A DNA stretch of 64,000 nt, taken from Pyropia yezoensis. Taxonomy: Eukaryota > Rhodophyta > Bangiophyceae > Bangiales > Bangiaceae. Below are positions 62,676-64,000 of the stretch, one piece after another. The translations under genes and the position numbers were made by a program. Position 1 is the first letter of the stretch, and each line of letters begins with the position of its first letter. The stretch covers positions 28,558,894 to 28,622,893 of the forward strand of contig CM020618.1 in NCBI GenBank assembly GCA_009829735.1, in the 5' to 3' direction. The notes beneath the pieces were generated by a model. It worked only from the letters and a program-made list of their open reading frames with translations. It ran no database searches and was not told the origin of the DNA.

Positions 62676-64000
62676 ATGAGCTTGTTTGGGGGCACCGCAG
62701 CCGCGACCCCCTCCCTCTTCTCCCTCCCCCCTACCACTCCCGCACCGTCTGGGGGTGGCGGCCTGTTCGGCACCCCCGCCCCTGCCGCCTCCGCCGCTGG
62801 CACCGCACAGCCGTCCCTCTTTGGCGGCTCCACCGCAACGCCGTCGCTTTTTGGCGGCGGCGGCGGCAGTGCTGCTGCCGCACCGGCCACCAGCGGCGGC
62901 TTTGGCTTGTTTGGAGCACCACCGGCGGCGGGCACTGCCACCGCGGCTCCCCCCGGCGGCTCAGCCGGTGCGGGCCTTTTTGGAGGGCCCGCCCCATCGG
63001 CGACGGGGGGGAGCAGCCTTTTTGGCGGCGCCCCCGTGGCGGCCGCACCCGTGGGTGGCGGTGGCGGTCTGTTTGGCGTCCCCGCCGCCACGGGCGGGGG
63101 TGGCCAGTTTGGCACCCCCGCCTCTACCGGCGGCGGGGGCCTTTTTGGCGCCCCCGCCGCGTCGCCACCCTCAGGGGTGGGCCTGTGGGGTGCCCCCGCC
63201 GCGGCTGGTGGCGTCACCACCACCGCCGCCGCCGCGGCGCCAGCGTATGGTGTTGCTGGGGTGGGGACGAACGCGCTCCCACCTGGGGCGGCGGCGGGCG
63301 CCGCCGTTTCCCCCGCGCCCGTGTACTCCCCCCACACGCGCTTTGCGGCACTCCCCGCGGCGACACAGACCGAGCTCCTCACCGTCGAGCGGCACCTCCG
63401 TGACCAGCGGGCCAAAGCGTCCCGCCTGGCCGCCACCGCCTCCGACCACGACGCTGCCCTGGATGCAGTGGCGGTCACCACCCGCGCCGTCCGACGGTCG
63501 GCCACCGCCGCATCGGCAGCGGTTGCAGACGCCCGTGCTGTCGCGCGGTCGCTGGCCGACGCGGCGGCGGGGGAGCGCACCGCCGCCGGTCGCCTTATCC
63601 CCGCATTGACCCCGCCAGGCGGCAAGACCGCCCGCGCGGCCGACGCGGCGGCCGACCGTGGCCTAGACTCCTTCTGGGCGACGGCATGCGAGGCGCTTGC
63701 CGCCCGCACCGCCGCGTACACGGCGGCGGTGGCAGGGGTTCGTGACGCGGTGCGGGCGGCGCAGGCTTTTGTCTCGGGCGGGGGCGCGGGCGGTGGGGGT
63801 CCGTCCGCGGGGGGACGGCCCACCGATGCTGCAGCGCAGGTAGAGGCTGCGCTCCGAGCCCAGGTGGAGCGGCTTATGGGTGCTGCCGCCGCGACCGCGG
63901 CGGCGCGGGAAGAGGTGGACGGCCTGCGCAGCGCATGGCTTGCGTGCCTCCGCCGCCGTGCCGAGCGAGGGGGATGGGGCGGGGGGGCGGCGGGTAGCGC
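62676..64000 (+). CDS. FG nucleoporin, NUP58/NUP45-like, N-terminal part
   Basis: The gene starts at MSLFGGTAAATPSLF and runs off the right edge in frame; 441 residues are visible. The first 190 or so contain about 12 LFG/QFG-type FG motifs in Gly/Ala/Pro spacers, the selective-barrier part that binds transport receptors. A helical region follows (HTRFAALPAATQTELLTVER; HLRDQRAKASRLAAT; then Ala/Arg-rich helices and RGLDSFWATACEALAARTAA). The FSELP-like block plus 'I-E-x-x-I-x-x-Q' pattern matches NUP58/45, a partner of NUP54 and NUP62 in the central channel. NUP62/Nsp1 is a less likely alternative. The Ala-rich helices are a lineage bias. Confidence 0.78.
   Translation, partial: MSLFGGTAAATPSLFSLPPTTPAPSGGGGLFGTPAPAASAAGTAQPSLFGGSTATPSLFGGGGGSAAAAPATSGGFGLFGAPPAAGTATAAPPGGSAGAGLFGGPAPSATGGSSLFGGAPVAAAPVGGGGGLFGVPAATGGGGQFGTPASTGGGGLFGAPAASPPSGVGLWGAPAAAGGVTTTAAAAAPAYGVAGVGTNALPPGAAAGAAVSPAPVYSPHTRFAALPAATQTELLTVERHLRDQRAKASRLAATASDHDAALDAVAVTTRAVRRSATAASAAVADARAVARSLADAAAGERTAAGRLIPALTPPGGKTARAADAAADRGLDSFWATACEALAARTAAYTAAVAGVRDAVRAAQAFVSGGGAGGGGPSAGGRPTDAAAQVEAALRAQVERLMGAAAATAAAREEVDGLRSAWLACLRRRAERGGWGGGAAGS

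Noticed and set aside
1-64000. tRNA, rRNA or CRISPR array
   Set aside because: No GTTCGAnTCC-type T-arm with a matching acceptor stem was found; the direct repeats seen are contiguous minisatellites without spacers.
1-64000. Bacterial origin (actinobacterial-like GC content)
   Set aside because: SEC23, an FG nucleoporin, ZNF598, a BAR protein and GT-AG introns restoring conserved motifs are eukaryotic.

Overview
This is nuclear DNA from a eukaryote. The genes include SEC23, a ZNF598/Hel2 E3 ligase, an FG nucleoporin, an ESS2-like protein, a Cid1/TUT nucleotidyltransferase and a BAR protein, and several are split by GT-AG introns of about 240-390 bp. By eye the sequence is 70% GC or more, with long poly-G/poly-C tracts, low-complexity Ala/Gly/Pro-rich protein segments, few introns and no bacterial-style operons. 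A ceruloplasmin/FOX1-like multicopper oxidase and a Hint-domain protein suggest an alga. My best guess is a bangiophyte red alga of the Porphyra/Pyropia type. That assignment is inference from composition and gene content, not a search result.

Layout. 1-465: 3' end of a cis-prenyltransferase (+). 3916-4815: Lys/Ala-repeat hypothetical (+). 5069-5530: degenerate copy of the cis-prenyltransferase tail and 3' flank. 5716-9512: ZNF598/Hel2 E3 ligase (-). 11579-14182: multi-pass membrane class 3 lipase (+). 16320-22059: LRR + pseudo-receiver + PP2A B''-like EF-hand protein (+). 22637-24327: Hint autoprocessing protein (-). 26098-31404: very large TUTase/non-canonical poly(A) polymerase (+). 34449-37159: beta-propeller-like single-pass membrane protein (+). 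37451-38593: two-exon short-chain dehydrogenase (-). 39074-40105: F-box protein (+). 40927-42138: ESS2-like protein (-). 43344-44636: SpoU RNA methyltransferase (+). 44970-47324: SEC23 (-). 48546-49358: BAR protein (+). 50192-50926: two-exon LYR protein (+). 55296-59265: three-exon multicopper ferroxidase-like protein (+). 61383-62231: orphan membrane protein (-). 62676 to the edge: NUP58-like FG nucleoporin (+).

Genes are monocistronic, with convergent and divergent neighbours. Shared intergenic regions often hold islands of much lower GC that probably contain promoters. Functionally this is a housekeeping neighbourhood: secretion (SEC23, BAR), RNA and translation quality control (ZNF598, TUTase, SpoU methyltransferase, ESS2) and nuclear transport (NUP58), with cell-surface or signalling proteins in between. 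The most unusual items are the LRR/pseudo-receiver/B'' fusion, the lipase joined to a Wntless/TMEM181-like membrane domain, the multicopper oxidase with copper-ligand motifs in permuted order, and the Hint protein with an unrecognised N-terminal ectodomain. Four genes change reading frame at or near G/C homopolymers. I read these as assembly indels (or, for the LRR gene, possibly an intron) rather than broken genes.
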